Source of the DNA: an uncultured Muribaculaceae bacterium
GTDB lineage: Bacteria; Bacteroidota; Bacteroidia; Bacteroidales; Muribaculaceae
Assembly: GCA_902494515.1 (NCBI GenBank)
Contig: CABUTS010000018.1
Location: 1-42,358, forward strand
Length of the DNA: 42,358 nt
Direction: 5' to 3'
In this document: one piece after another, positions 7,589 through 16,775 of the stretch
Layout: every line of letters starts with the position of its first letter
How positions within the stretch are numbered: position 1 is the stretch's first letter
Made by a program: the position numbers and the translations under genes
Notes under the pieces: model-generated
The model's database searches: none
The model's input: the letters and a program-made list of their open reading frames with translations, nothing else
What the model was told of the DNA's origin: nothing

Positions 7589-10500
7589 ATGCGAACCTGT
7601 AATTTATTGCCGAAGGCTTTCTTTTCGGCTTTCATAATACTCTCTGCAATGTTTTTATTCCCTTCGCAACTTTTTGGGAAACAGAAAGATAAACCTGATT
7701 TCGCTTTCCCGGGAAAAGTGGAGAAAACGGCTCTCTCCGACCTGAAAACAGCCCTTAAGGCCGATAACGGCAAGGGGGTGGTGAACGCCCTGATCCGTCT
7801 TGGGCTGGCGAAATCGGTGGTTAACACGGATTCGATTGCTCCGTTTCTTGCGGAGGTCAGATTCCTGACCGACGAAGAGAAAGACCCGGCTACAAAGGCT
7901 CTTCTCAACTCCCTGCAAGCCAAAATTTATTCGCAGCTCTACAACAACGACGCCTGGCACTATAATCAGCGCGAGACCGTTGCCGATGCCGGAGAAAACT
8001 ATACGCTCTGGAGCCGCCGGCAGTTCCTTGACCGGATTTCGGCCCTCTGCGAGGTTTCGCTGGCCGACGGCGATGCACTTAAATCACTGCCAATCAGTGA
8101 TTTCAGCGGCATTGTAGATTATAGTCGCGCGGATATGAAGTTTTATCCCACGCTGTTCGACTTCATTTCTCAGAATGCGATCGACTGCCTCGAAGGTTTC
8201 ACAAGCCGAGGTGCTGAACTCAATGTGCTGAACGTCAGTCTGTTGCGCAATCCCGAGAATGTTACGCTTTACCCCGGCGAAACCTGCGCTCCACTCGCTC
8301 AGATATTGAAAATCTACGACGGACTGATCGGTTTCCACCGCAATGATCCTCCGGCATTGTTCATGCAGGAAATAGCTGTGCGTCAGTTCGTTGCGCAGCA
8401 TCTTTTCGACTCCGCTCAATCGCCGATGCCCCGCTTCGGATTTGGCCGGGTTAACGCCAACCGCCAGTCGCAATCCCCTTTGAATCAGGAACTTCTGCGT
8501 CTATATCAGAACAATTCCAAAAACGAATTTTCCGGAATGTTCCTTGAGGATTACGCGGAGAGTTTCGGTGCCGGCTCCGATGCCGCCGAGGTCTACGCCA
8601 TGCTTCTGGATTTCCGCAGCCATTTCCCCGGCTATTACAATATTGCGGCCATCGACAATCTGATCGGCAATCTTTCGCGCCCATCTGCCGAGGTTTCATT
8701 GCCCGAGCAGGTGGTTCCCGGAAAGCCCGTGAAGGTAACCGTGAAGTCCGTGAACGGTCGGAAGGTGAAGGTGGATTTCTATGATGTTTCCGCATATACT
8801 TCGCTCGATTTTTCCAGCTCAAGTCTGGGTATCAAGAATTTACCGGCAGTTTTCGTCTCGGAAACCGTTGAGTTCGATGATGCTGTTCCGTTCAATTCCT
8901 CGAAGGATTTCACTATCACCTTCCCGAAATACGGCGCGTATGTCTATCGCCTGACGGTCGACGGACAATCCGATAAGGGTCCCTACCCGCTGGTCCGCTG
9001 TTCCGAAATCGGCTCGGCTCTGACGAATTCCGCCGACAAGACTCAGGCATGGGCGGTGAATCCCGTGACCGGTGCTCCCGTCGAAGGTGTTTCCTACTTT
9101 TTCAAACCATGGTCGGGGCGGTCGGGCTACACTGCGCTTTCGGGTGTCACCGACAAGGATGGCAAACTGACCGTAACAACAAAGGACAGCGGCCGGCTTT
9201 CAGGCCGCAAGGGAAAGGATATATATTCCGCAACAGTTGGACTTTCAAGATATTACGACAGCTCGAACGATGGCGGCCTGTCGGTGGATTTCCAGACGTC
9301 GCTCCAGCTTTACCGGCCCGGCGACGAGGTGCAGTTCTCGCTTGTGGCCTTCCACAACAATCTGATTTCCCGCAGCCTTGCGGCGGACACAAAAATAAGG
9401 GTATCGCTCCGCGATGCGAACTATCAGGCTGTTGATACCCTGATTGTTACGACGGATCTTTGGGGGCGTGCCGAAGGATCCTTTACCCTTCCGTCAACAG
9501 GTCTGACCGGATATTTCACCCTTATAGCCGGTGAAATTCGGGCCGACAACCGTGGCCCGGAGATCGGTCATACGTCCTTTGAGGTCAGCGACTACAATCT
9601 CCCGACTTTCGCTGTCAGCAAGACCGCTGTCAACCGTCCGGCTTCTGTAGCTCAGGGCGCTTCGGTCGAGGGTAAGGCTGAGACATACTCCGGTTTCCCG
9701 GTTTCCGATGCTGCGGTAAAGGCTTCACTGGCTGTGCGTTCCGGTTTCTGGTGGTGGGCAACGACCTCCCCGGTGTTCTTCACCTGTGAAACCACCACCG
9801 ACGCCGAGGGTAAGTTTACCGTTGTTATTCCTTCAAACGCTATTTCCTCTGCCCCGAACCCCAACGGCACCTTCGTCTGCTCTGTCGAGGTAACCTCGCC
9901 GGCCGGCGAAACCCGCACTATGGAGGCTACTTTCAACATGGGTAAGCCCTACTCACTGCAGGTTTCCGTTCCGCAGGTTATTGACAGGTCCGCTGACTTC
10001 AAAGCAAATGTCGTCGCCGTTGATGAGAATGGCGATGAAAAGGATATTGCCCTGAACTACAAGCTGTTGCAGATTCTTGATGAACCGGATGGCAGCAACT
10101 CCGATGACGAGGTTTCCGACTACTTTGCGGAACCGGTTAATCCCGAAACCTCTGTCAGATCCCGCGAGGTCGCTTCCGGGACTCTGAATTCCGGGTCGTT
10201 TGCTGACATGATCAGGAATCTGAATGTAGGCCAATATGCCATTGAGTTTGCTCCGGCCGATACTCTGCTCGCAGAACCGTCTGCTTATCAGCAGTTTACT
10301 GTATATTCGCCCGAGTCGGCCGAGTGTCCGCTCCCCCGTCCGCTCTGGATTCCCGTTAAGCAGCTCACGGCTGATGCCAACGGCGAAGCTGTGGTTTCCT
10401 TCGGCTCCGACACCGATGACGCAAATGTACTGATGATAACTTCCGTTTATCCCGGTAAAGTCCTGGAGGAGAAATGGTTAAAGACCACCAAGGGCGTTCA

Positions 10501-13375
10501 TCCGCTGAAACTCAAACTTTCTGACGTCGGTCAGCCTATGAAGGTCTCTTTCCTCTGCGTGAAAGACTTCAAACGGTATGCCGAGGATGTTCAGATTCAG
10601 CCTGCATCATCTAAGAAAGCTATTGACCTCCGGATTGTTACCTTCCGCGACAAGGTCACCCCGCTGCAGACCGAAAAGGTCACTCTGAAGGTTACCCCCC
10701 GCGACGGCGCCTCGGCTCAGAGCGCTGTCATCCTCGATATGTCCAACAAGGCTATCGACGCGCTCGCATCTAATCCGTTGACTCTCAGCGGTGTCCCGAC
10801 ACCTTACTGGCGCGTTAATACCTCCGGCTGGAACTTCGGTTCCAGTTCCAGCAGTGTTTACAAGGATTATAAATACAATGAAACTGTAACCATTGTTGCC
10901 CCGACGTTCGAGTTCTATGGTCTGGGCTTTACCAGCTATGGATCACCTGTTTATATCCGTGGACGCAAAATGATGAAGAGCGCTTCCCGGACCATGAATG
11001 TGATGTATGATGCATCCGCTCCTGTCGTGGAGGAGGCCGAGATGGCAACTTTTGACGAGGTCGCAATGGCTGCTCCGTCAGTTGCTGGCGGTGTCACTGC
11101 CGACGGCGGAGCCGAAGCCAAGGCTGAGGAGAAATCCGACGCCGAAAGCTATCGTCCGTCGGAGATACCTCTGGCGTTCTTCCGTCCGATGCTGACAACT
11201 GCCGAGGACGGCACGCTCGAAATCTCATACGAGGTGCCCGACGCCAACACCACATGGCTTCTGCGTGCTCTCGCATATAATAATGAGACCCTCTCGGCCA
11301 CTGCTTCCGCCGAAATCGTCGCTTCGAAGCCTGTGATGGTGTCGCAGAACGCTCCCCGCTTCCTCCGCACCTCCGACTGCGTGCAGCTCGCTGCCTCGAT
11401 CATGAACAATACCGACTCGGTGCAGGTGGTGACGGTCCTTTCCGAAATCGTTTCCTCCGGCTCGGGTAAAGTATTGGAAACCAAGGAGGAAGAACTGACA
11501 CTTGCAGCCAGGACTGCCGCTGTCGCCGCTATAGATGTTACCGCCGCTCCTGCTGAAACCGGTCTGATTTACCGTGTCCGTGCAACCGCCGGGAACTTCA
11601 CCGACGGCGAGCAGTCGCTCATCCCCGTCCTTCCCTCGCAGCAGGATGTCGTTGAGTCGCAGATCTTCTATCTCGCTCCCGACGAGGCTCATTTCACGAT
11701 GGATCTCCCCGCCATGAGCGGTGATGACCGTGCGTTCCTGAACTTCACCGAAAATCCTGCCTGGCAGGTTGTTTCGGCGCTTCCGGGCTTGCGTGACATC
11801 AAGATAAACTCCTCCGTGGAGGCCTCTGCGGCGCTCTTCTCGACTTGTGTGGCTCAGGGAATCCTGAACGACAACCCCGAAGTTGCCCGTGTGCTCCGCC
11901 GCTGGGCCGAGAATCCCGAGGATTCCGCCCTGGTGTCGAATCTCCAGAAGAATCAGGAGCTGAAATCGATGCTTCTGAGTGCAACACCGTGGGTTTCAGA
12001 GGCGTTGAGCGACACTCAGCGTATGCAGCGCCTGGCGCTTCTCTTCGATAAGCGGCAGACTCAGCGGGTAATCGCCGAGGCTGTCGATATTCTGGCCAAG
12101 ACACGTGCCGACGGCGGCTGGTGCTGGACTTCGCAGTACCCCGTTGTGTCGCAGTGGTGCACCGAACTCATCATGGAGGAGCTGGGCGATCTCAACCGCA
12201 TGGGCTGGCTTCCTGCCGACAAACGGCTCGTGAATATGATTAAGGAATCCTGCGAATATCTTGACAGCGAGGCTGTTAAGGACTATAAGGATTACCCGAA
12301 GGGCGACTATTGGCTGTATGTGATGCTCCGCGACGCTTTCCCGCAGTACAAGCGTTCTGCCGCCGCTCAGCGCGTCGTGGAAGCGCAGATCCAGAAGTGT
12401 GTGGCCAACTGGAAGACTTCCGATGCCCCGACGAAGGCTGTTTATGCGCAAATTCTTAATAATCACGGATATAAGGCTACTGCCAAGCAGATTCTTGCCT
12501 CTCTGCGCGAATATGCTACCTCCACTCCCGACCGCGGTATGTGGTGGCAGGAGCTCGACCGCTGCTACTTCCGCGGTCTGGGTAAAATCGGCATGACGGC
12601 CATTATTCTCGATGCTTTCCACGCTGTTGAACCGGGCTGTGCCGACGTCGAGAAGATCCGTCAATGGCTGATTCTCAACAAGACCAACAACGACTGGGGC
12701 AATGCCGTGATTACCTCGCAGGTAATCAGTTCGATTCTCACCTCCGGTAAGTCGCTGAAAATCAATACCCGCGGCACCGCTATACATATCGGTGACCAGC
12801 TTCTGGAGCCTGCAAAACAGGAATATGCCACCGGAGCTTTCACTGAACAGATTACCCCGCTACTTGTTGAACCTGAGACACTTACCATCGACCGTCAGGC
12901 TGATTATCCGTCGGTCGGCGCCGTGGTCACCATGCGCACCCTCCCGATGGATCAGGTGAAAGCTGTCGGCTGCAAGGAAATCTCTGTCGAGAAGGCTCTG
13001 ACGGTGTTCGACGGCTCGCAGTGGAATCCTGTGGAGGAGGTGAAAGTCGGTGACCGTGTGATGGTTACGCTGACGTTGAAGGTCGAGTCCGACCTCTCGT
13101 ATGTGGTTCTCGAGGACCTCCGCGCCGCCGGTCTGGAACCTGCCGAACAGCTCCCGACTCCGATTTTTGCCGAAGGTCTCTGCTTCTACCGCGAAAACCG
13201 CGATTCGCAGACCAATATCTTCATCGACCGTCTGCCGCGCGGTACTTACCGCCTGACCTACGAGCTGTTCGCCTCGCAGGCCGGTACCTTCTCCTCCGGC
13301 GCGGCCCGCGTCCAGAGTCAGTATAACCCGATCGTAGCCGCTCATTCCGGCGGTATTGTTTTGACAATCAAATGA
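7589..13375 (+). CDS. Large alpha-2-macroglobulin-like protein without thioester
   Basis: This 1928-residue exported protein has a signal peptide (hydrophobic residues 10-28) and no lipobox. A poorly conserved N-terminal 350 residues leads into macroglobulin-type beta domains. LQLYRPGDEVQFSLVAFHNN with GYFTLIAGE (about residues 575-650) is MG2-like. Further on, LTTAEDGTLEISYEVPDANT and LLRALAYN (about 1200-1240) mark the alpha-2-macroglobulin domain. The helical thioester-type domain follows (about 1390-1720), but the CxEQ thioester site reads SVEA at residues 1409-1412, so no covalent trap can form. Such proteins are thought to protect the envelope from proteases or to act as scaffolds. It is followed at 25 bp by the GHL10-like gene, suggesting an operon. 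The alternative name is YfaS-like protein. Confidence 0.88.
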   Translation: MRTCNLLPKAFFSAFIILSAMFLFPSQLFGKQKDKPDFAFPGKVEKTALSDLKTALKADNGKGVVNALIRLGLAKSVVNTDSIAPFLAEVRFLTDEEKDPATKALLNSLQAKIYSQLYNNDAWHYNQRETVADAGENYTLWSRRQFLDRISALCEVSLADGDALKSLPISDFSGIVDYSRADMKFYPTLFDFISQNAIDCLEGFTSRGAELNVLNVSLLRNPENVTLYPGETCAPLAQILKIYDGLIGFHRNDPPALFMQEIAVRQFVAQHLFDSAQSPMPRFGFGRVNANRQSQSPLNQELLRLYQNNSKNEFSGMFLEDYAESFGAGSDAAEVYAMLLDFRSHFPGYYNIAAIDNLIGNLSRPSAEVSLPEQVVPGKPVKVTVKSVNGRKVKVDFYDVSAYTSLDFSSSSLGIKNLPAVFVSETVEFDDAVPFNSSKDFTITFPKYGAYVYRLTVDGQSDKGPYPLVRCSEIGSALTNSADKTQAWAVNPVTGAPVEGVSYFFKPWSGRSGYTALSGVTDKDGKLTVTTKDSGRLSGRKGKDIYSATVGLSRYYDSSNDGGLSVDFQTSLQLYRPGDEVQFSLVAFHNNLISRSLAADTKIRVSLRDANYQAVDTLIVTTDLWGRAEGSFTLPSTGLTGYFTLIAGEIRADNRGPEIGHTSFEVSDYNLPTFAVSKTAVNRPASVAQGASVEGKAETYSGFPVSDAAVKASLAVRSGFWWWATTSPVFFTCETTTDAEGKFTVVIPSNAISSAPNPNGTFVCSVEVTSPAGETRTMEATFNMGKPYSLQVSVPQVIDRSADFKANVVAVDENGDEKDIALNYKLLQILDEPDGSNSDDEVSDYFAEPVNPETSVRSREVASGTLNSGSFADMIRNLNVGQYAIEFAPADTLLAEPSAYQQFTVYSPESAECPLPRPLWIPVKQLTADANGEAVVSFGSDTDDANVLMITSVYPGKVLEEKWLKTTKGVHPLKLKLSDVGQPMKVSFLCVKDFKRYAEDVQIQPASSKKAIDLRIVTFRDKVTPLQTEKVTLKVTPRDGASAQSAVILDMSNKAIDALASNPLTLSGVPTPYWRVNTSGWNFGSSSSSVYKDYKYNETVTIVAPTFEFYGLGFTSYGSPVYIRGRKMMKSASRTMNVMYDASAPVVEEAEMATFDEVAMAAPSVAGGVTADGGAEAKAEEKSDAESYRPSEIPLAFFRPMLTTAEDGTLEISYEVPDANTTWLLRALAYNNETLSATASAEIVASKPVMVSQNAPRFLRTSDCVQLAASIMNNTDSVQVVTVLSEIVSSGSGKVLETKEEELTLAARTAAVAAIDVTAAPAETGLIYRVRATAGNFTDGEQSLIPVLPSQQDVVESQIFYLAPDEAHFTMDLPAMSGDDRAFLNFTENPAWQVVSALPGLRDIKINSSVEASAALFSTCVAQGILNDNPEVARVLRRWAENPEDSALVSNLQKNQELKSMLLSATPWVSEALSDTQRMQRLALLFDKRQTQRVIAEAVDILAKTRADGGWCWTSQYPVVSQWCTELIMEELGDLNRMGWLPADKRLVNMIKESCEYLDSEAVKDYKDYPKGDYWLYVMLRDAFPQYKRSAAAQRVVEAQIQKCVANWKTSDAPTKAVYAQILNNHGYKATAKQILASLREYATSTPDRGMWWQELDRCYFRGLGKIGMTAIILDAFHAVEPGCADVEKIRQWLILNKTNNDWGNAVITSQVISSILTSGKSLKINTRGTAIHIGDQLLEPAKQEYATGAFTEQITPLLVEPETLTIDRQADYPSVGAVVTMRTLPMDQVKAVGCKEISVEKALTVFDGSQWNPVEEVKVGDRVMVTLTLKVESDLSYVVLEDLRAAGLEPAEQLPTPIFAEGLCFYRENRDSQTNIFIDRLPRGTYRLTYELFASQAGTFSSGAARVQSQYNPIVAAHSGGIVLTIK

Positions 13376-13400
13376 TTGCAACTGTGTAGTCATTCATCAG

Positions 13401-15035
13401 ATGATTTCTTGCAAATTGACATCCATCCGAATCCGAAGCGCCTGCCTGATAGCCCTCCTTTGGGCTGTCGGGATGGCGTTTACATTCTCTCCGATCGCTT
13501 CTGCAGCCCCTGTTCCGGCTCCAAAACATGAAATGCGCGGCCTTTGGGTCGCCACGGTCTACGGTATCGACTGGCCTTCGCGGGCCGGCAATACGCCTTC
13601 CGTGCAATCCCTTCAGAAACAGGAGCTTATGGCGCTGCTTGACCTTGCGGCCGAATCCCATTTCAACGCTGTGTTCCTGCAGGTGCGCCCGATGGCCGAT
13701 GCTCTCTACAAATCGTCGCTCGAGCCCTGGAGCGCCTATCTGACCGGTACGCGCGGCGAGGCTCCCATCAATGGCTGGGACCCGCTGGAATTTGCTGTGA
13801 ATGAGGCACATAAACGCGGTATTGAGATTCATGCGTGGGTCAACCCTTTCCGTTTTTCAACCTCCGCGACACTCCCCTCGACCCCGGCCGACAAGCGGGC
13901 CATCGACAATAAGTGGGTGCTGACGCAGCACAAAAAGGTCTCAAAAAAAGTCCGTGTCAAAGGGAAAAAGAAGGGTCGCAAACGCTATAAAACACAGACT
14001 ACGACTGTGAACGGTGTGTCGATTCTCGACCCTGGAAATGTAGCCGCCCGGGGGCATATAGTCGCTGTGTGTGAGGAGATTGTGAAGAATTACGACGTTG
14101 ACGGTCTGGTGTTCGACGACTATTTTTACCCTCCGAAGTTCCGGATTCCTGCGGGAGTTGACCCCGAAGAGGAGGCGACACGTAGGCGGGCGAATGTAAA
14201 TACTGCAATTTCAGAGGTTTATGCGATGATTCAACGCACCAAGCCCTGGGTGCGCTTCGGCGTTGCCCCTGCGGGTGTGGCTGGCGGCAACGGCTGTGCG
14301 GCTGCCGAACATGGGCTCGAGGCCCCGTCGGTGGGCAACGATTGGATGTATGACGATATTTTCTGCGACCCGCTGCGCTGGCTGGCCGACGGGTCGGTGG
14401 ATTATGTGTCGCCGCAGGTTTACTGGCCGATGGACCACGAGACAAACCCCTTTGAGCCGCTGGTGGACTGGTGGGGTGTTGTAGCCCGGAAATTTGGCCG
14501 CGATCTCTTTGTAAGTCAGAATGTTCCGAGTCTTCCGGCCGGCCCTGAAGCATGGCGTGAACAGCGTCTGGAGGTCGAAACCGTGCGCGGCAATGCGCAG
14601 AAATACGAAATCCCCTCCGGTCAGGTTTTCTATTCCGCCGCCCACTTCACCGGGCGCAAAGCGCAGGGACTTGCCCGCGAACTGCTGATTAATGAATACG
14701 CCGCTCCGGCTCTGATGCCTGCCATGACCTGGAAGGATGCCCCGGCCCTTGAGAAAGTGAAGGGCGTGACCCGCCGCGAGAACTCGCTCAGCTGGTATGA
14801 GCGCGGAAAGGAGGGTCGGTTCGTCTGCTACGCTATTCCCGAGGATGTCAGCCTGATTGACGCTCTGGGGCCTGACGGCAGCAGTTTTGATGCCGTCTAC
14901 ATCGTCGGAGTCAGCTATACAAACCATTTCGACCTCCCCGCAACCCGTCTGAAGGGGTATTGGTATGCTGTTGCCCCTTACGACCGCTACGGCAACGAAG
15001 GTGAGGCTGCGACCCTCAACGCTCCGACATTCTAA
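13401..15035 (+). CDS. GHL10-family (DUF187) glycosyl hydrolase-like protein
   Basis: This 544-residue exported protein has an N-terminal signal peptide ending near ASAA. The TIM-barrel core has the family landmarks MRGLWVATVYGIDWPS, NAVFLQVRPMADALY, GIEIHAWVNPFR, VDGLVFDDYFYP, FGVAPAGVAGG and VDYVSPQVYW. Members of this family are believed to act on peptidoglycan or other envelope glycans; the exact bond cut is not known from sequence. Between WVNPFR and the DDYFYP strand there is a lysine/arginine-rich insert at about residues 177-200 (KKVSKKVRVKGKKKGRKRYK), which gives a strongly basic patch. A C-terminal domain of about 100 residues follows the barrel. Short gaps on both sides (25 and 12 bp) suggest co-transcription with the macroglobulin gene and ribD. 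Confidence 0.88.
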   Translation: MISCKLTSIRIRSACLIALLWAVGMAFTFSPIASAAPVPAPKHEMRGLWVATVYGIDWPSRAGNTPSVQSLQKQELMALLDLAAESHFNAVFLQVRPMADALYKSSLEPWSAYLTGTRGEAPINGWDPLEFAVNEAHKRGIEIHAWVNPFRFSTSATLPSTPADKRAIDNKWVLTQHKKVSKKVRVKGKKKGRKRYKTQTTTVNGVSILDPGNVAARGHIVAVCEEIVKNYDVDGLVFDDYFYPPKFRIPAGVDPEEEATRRRANVNTAISEVYAMIQRTKPWVRFGVAPAGVAGGNGCAAAEHGLEAPSVGNDWMYDDIFCDPLRWLADGSVDYVSPQVYWPMDHETNPFEPLVDWWGVVARKFGRDLFVSQNVPSLPAGPEAWREQRLEVETVRGNAQKYEIPSGQVFYSAAHFTGRKAQGLARELLINEYAAPALMPAMTWKDAPALEKVKGVTRRENSLSWYERGKEGRFVCYAIPEDVSLIDALGPDGSSFDAVYIVGVSYTNHFDLPATRLKGYWYAVAPYDRYGNEGEAATLNAPTF

Positions 15036-15047
15036 ATCGCTGATTTT

Positions 15048-16061
15048 ATGGAATTTGACGTTAAATATATGCGGCGCGCGCTGCAGCTGGCTGCCAACGG
15101 CCGCGGTTTCACCGCCCCGAATCCGATGGTCGGTGCGGTAATCGTTGCGCCCGACGGCCGGATAATAGGGGAGGGGTGGCACCGTCTCTGCGGTCAGGGG
15201 CATGCCGAGGTCAATGCTGTTGCCTCCGTTTCCGAAGCCGACCAGCCATTGCTCTGCCGGTCAACTATTTACGTCACGCTCGAGCCCTGCTCACATTACG
15301 GGAAAACGCCCCCTTGCGCCAAACTGCTGATTGACAAACGCATCCCCCGCGTAGTTGTCGGAGCCGGCGACCCGAATCCGAAGGTCAATGGCCGCGGAAT
15401 CGCCATGCTCCGCGAGGCCGGGGCGGAGGTTGTCACCGGCGTTCTCGCCGAGGAATCTGAGGCGCTGAACCGTGTGTTTTTCACAGCCCAGCGCCGGCGC
15501 CGCCCTTATATCACCCTGAAATGGGCCCAGTCGGCTGATGGGTTTATGGACGTCAAACGCGTTGGTGGTCAGGCATATATGTTTTCCACTCCGCTGACGC
15601 GAACCTCCACCATGCGCCTCCGCGCCCTTAGCGAAGCTATTCTCACCACCGCCGCCACCGTCAACGCCGACAACCCTTCGCTGACACTCCGCAACTGGCC
15701 CGGCCGTCCCCCCCGCCGCTTCATCCTCGACCGCTCCTCATCCCTGAACCCCTCGGCAAAACTTGCGCAGGATCCTTCCGTTACTGTCTTGCATCCCTCT
15801 GAAAATGAGCTGATTGCCCCTTTTAGATCGCTGTTCGAGGATTTTGGCGTTACCTCGGTTCTGGTCGAGGCCGGCCCCCGCTATCTTTCGGCCCTCCTCG
15901 AAGCTGGCCTTTGGGATGAGCTCCGTGTTGAAATCGCTCCCGACATTCTCGGCGACTGCGGCGCCCATCCGGCTCCTGCCATCCCCACCCCTTCGACCTC
16001 GGTTAAACTGGAAGAAACCACCCTCGATTCCCACCACCTCCTCCACTTTTTTAACTGTTAA
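15048..16061 (+). CDS. ribD: Bifunctional riboflavin deaminase/reductase RibD
   Basis: RibD carries out two consecutive steps of riboflavin synthesis in the cytoplasm: deamination of the diaminopyrimidine ribotide, then NADPH-dependent reduction of its ribose. The N-terminal deaminase has TAPNPMVGAV, the zinc/catalytic GHAEVNA (His52, Glu54) and PCSHYGKTPPC (Cys81, Cys90). The reductase half begins near residue 153 with PYITLKWAQSADG and includes VLVEAGPRYLSALLEAGLWDE. At 337 residues it is slightly short but complete. No other rib gene is nearby. It starts 12 bp after the GHL10-like gene and its flavin product feeds many redox enzymes, though none of the Nuo subunits in this window binds FMN. 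Confidence 0.95.
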   Translation: MEFDVKYMRRALQLAANGRGFTAPNPMVGAVIVAPDGRIIGEGWHRLCGQGHAEVNAVASVSEADQPLLCRSTIYVTLEPCSHYGKTPPCAKLLIDKRIPRVVVGAGDPNPKVNGRGIAMLREAGAEVVTGVLAEESEALNRVFFTAQRRRRPYITLKWAQSADGFMDVKRVGGQAYMFSTPLTRTSTMRLRALSEAILTTAATVNADNPSLTLRNWPGRPPRRFILDRSSSLNPSAKLAQDPSVTVLHPSENELIAPFRSLFEDFGVTSVLVEAGPRYLSALLEAGLWDELRVEIAPDILGDCGAHPAPAIPTPSTSVKLEETTLDSHHLLHFFNC

Positions 16062-16136
16062 ATAATCTTAAAGTTGATACAGCGGACTCTGTTCAGGGAA
16101 ACTTTTTCGACCATAGACCTCATTTTTCGGCAGGTT

Positions 16137-16171
16137 TTTGACCTTTTATTGACAAAAATTCGCTAACTTTG
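16137..16171 (+). promoter_or_regulatory. Promoter of the nuo-atp-nuo gene run
   Basis: TAACTTTG at 16164-16171 matches the Bacteroidota -7 consensus exactly. A TTTG at 16137-16140 lies 23 nt upstream, slightly wider than ideal. Transcription would begin near 16178, leaving a leader of about 220 nt before nuoA. No other equally good element was seen upstream of nuoCD, atpD or nuoI. Confidence 0.62.
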
Positions 16172-16397
16172 TCCCCGTGAAATCCCTCCCGACCTTGGGA
16201 TTTTACTCTTTGGTGTGCCCACCCTTTTGTATTTCAAGAGATTACGCCTTAAATAGTCCGTGCCATAAAAAACACCGGATAGATGTAATGCCCGAAATTC
16301 GCTCTGGAAGCGCCAAAATGCCTCTCTCGCTCGCTGAAACCCCTGACCAGGGGCGCCATTTTCAAACCTATCGTTGAAATCACCTACAATTTAGTTC
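16172..16397 (+). other. Structured 5' leader of nuoA; no convincing gene
   Basis: The 336-bp gap between ribD and nuoA holds the promoter and this leader. A hairpin sits at the predicted transcript start: AAATCCC (16180-16186) pairs with GGGATTT (16197-16203), loop 10 nt. A second one is CCCCT/AGGGG (16340-16353), flanked by AAAATG (16315-16320) and its complement CATTTT. A 66-codon open frame at 16177-16377 has no coding character and is not called. No known riboswitch was recognised. Confidence 0.5.
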
Positions 16398-16775
16398 ATG
16401 ATATCATTAGGAATCTTTGGCATCGATGCCGCCGTCTTCGCCATCGTAGCGCTGCTCACCGGAGCGGGACTCGTCGCGCTGGCAATGTGGATCGCAGGCC
16501 TTATTTCTCCTCGCTCCTTCAATCCTCAGAAAGGAGAACCCTATGAATGTGGTATTCCAACCCGCGGCGAGTCCATGGCCCGCTTCCATGTCGGATACTA
16601 CCTTTTTGCCATTCTCTTTCTTATGTTCGACGTAGAAACCGTCCTTCTGTTCCCCTGGGCTGTAAAGTTCAAGGAACTCGGAAGCCAGGGCGTTCTCTGC
16701 GTCGCTATCTTTTTCGGTATTTTGGTGCTGGGTCTCGTTTATGCCTGGCGGAAAGGAGCGCTTGAATGGAAATGA
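16398..16775 (+). CDS. nuoA: NADH-quinone oxidoreductase subunit A
   Basis: NuoA is a small inner-membrane subunit of complex I at the junction between the peripheral arm and the proton-pumping arm. The 125-residue protein has three transmembrane helices. The conserved loop NPQKGEPYECGIPTRGESMARFHVGYYLFAILFLMFDVE carries the ECG and the FDVE signatures in the expected order (read here in separate blocks: EPYECGIP, RFHVGYYLFA and FLMFDVETV). It is the first gene of the run and overlaps nuoB, so the two are probably translationally coupled. Start ATG 16398 follows the long leader. Confidence 0.95.
   Translation: MISLGIFGIDAAVFAIVALLTGAGLVALAMWIAGLISPRSFNPQKGEPYECGIPTRGESMARFHVGYYLFAILFLMFDVETVLLFPWAVKFKELGSQGVLCVAIFFGILVLGLVYAWRKGALEWK

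Noticed and set aside
11996..12787. A 263-codon minus-strand frame inside the macroglobulin gene
   Set aside because: Lies wholly opposite a conserved helical domain and shows no family features.
16177..16377. A 66-codon frame in the nuoA leader
   Set aside because: It starts at the predicted transcript start, its sequence looks random, and hairpins lie within it. A leader peptide cannot be excluded but is not supported.
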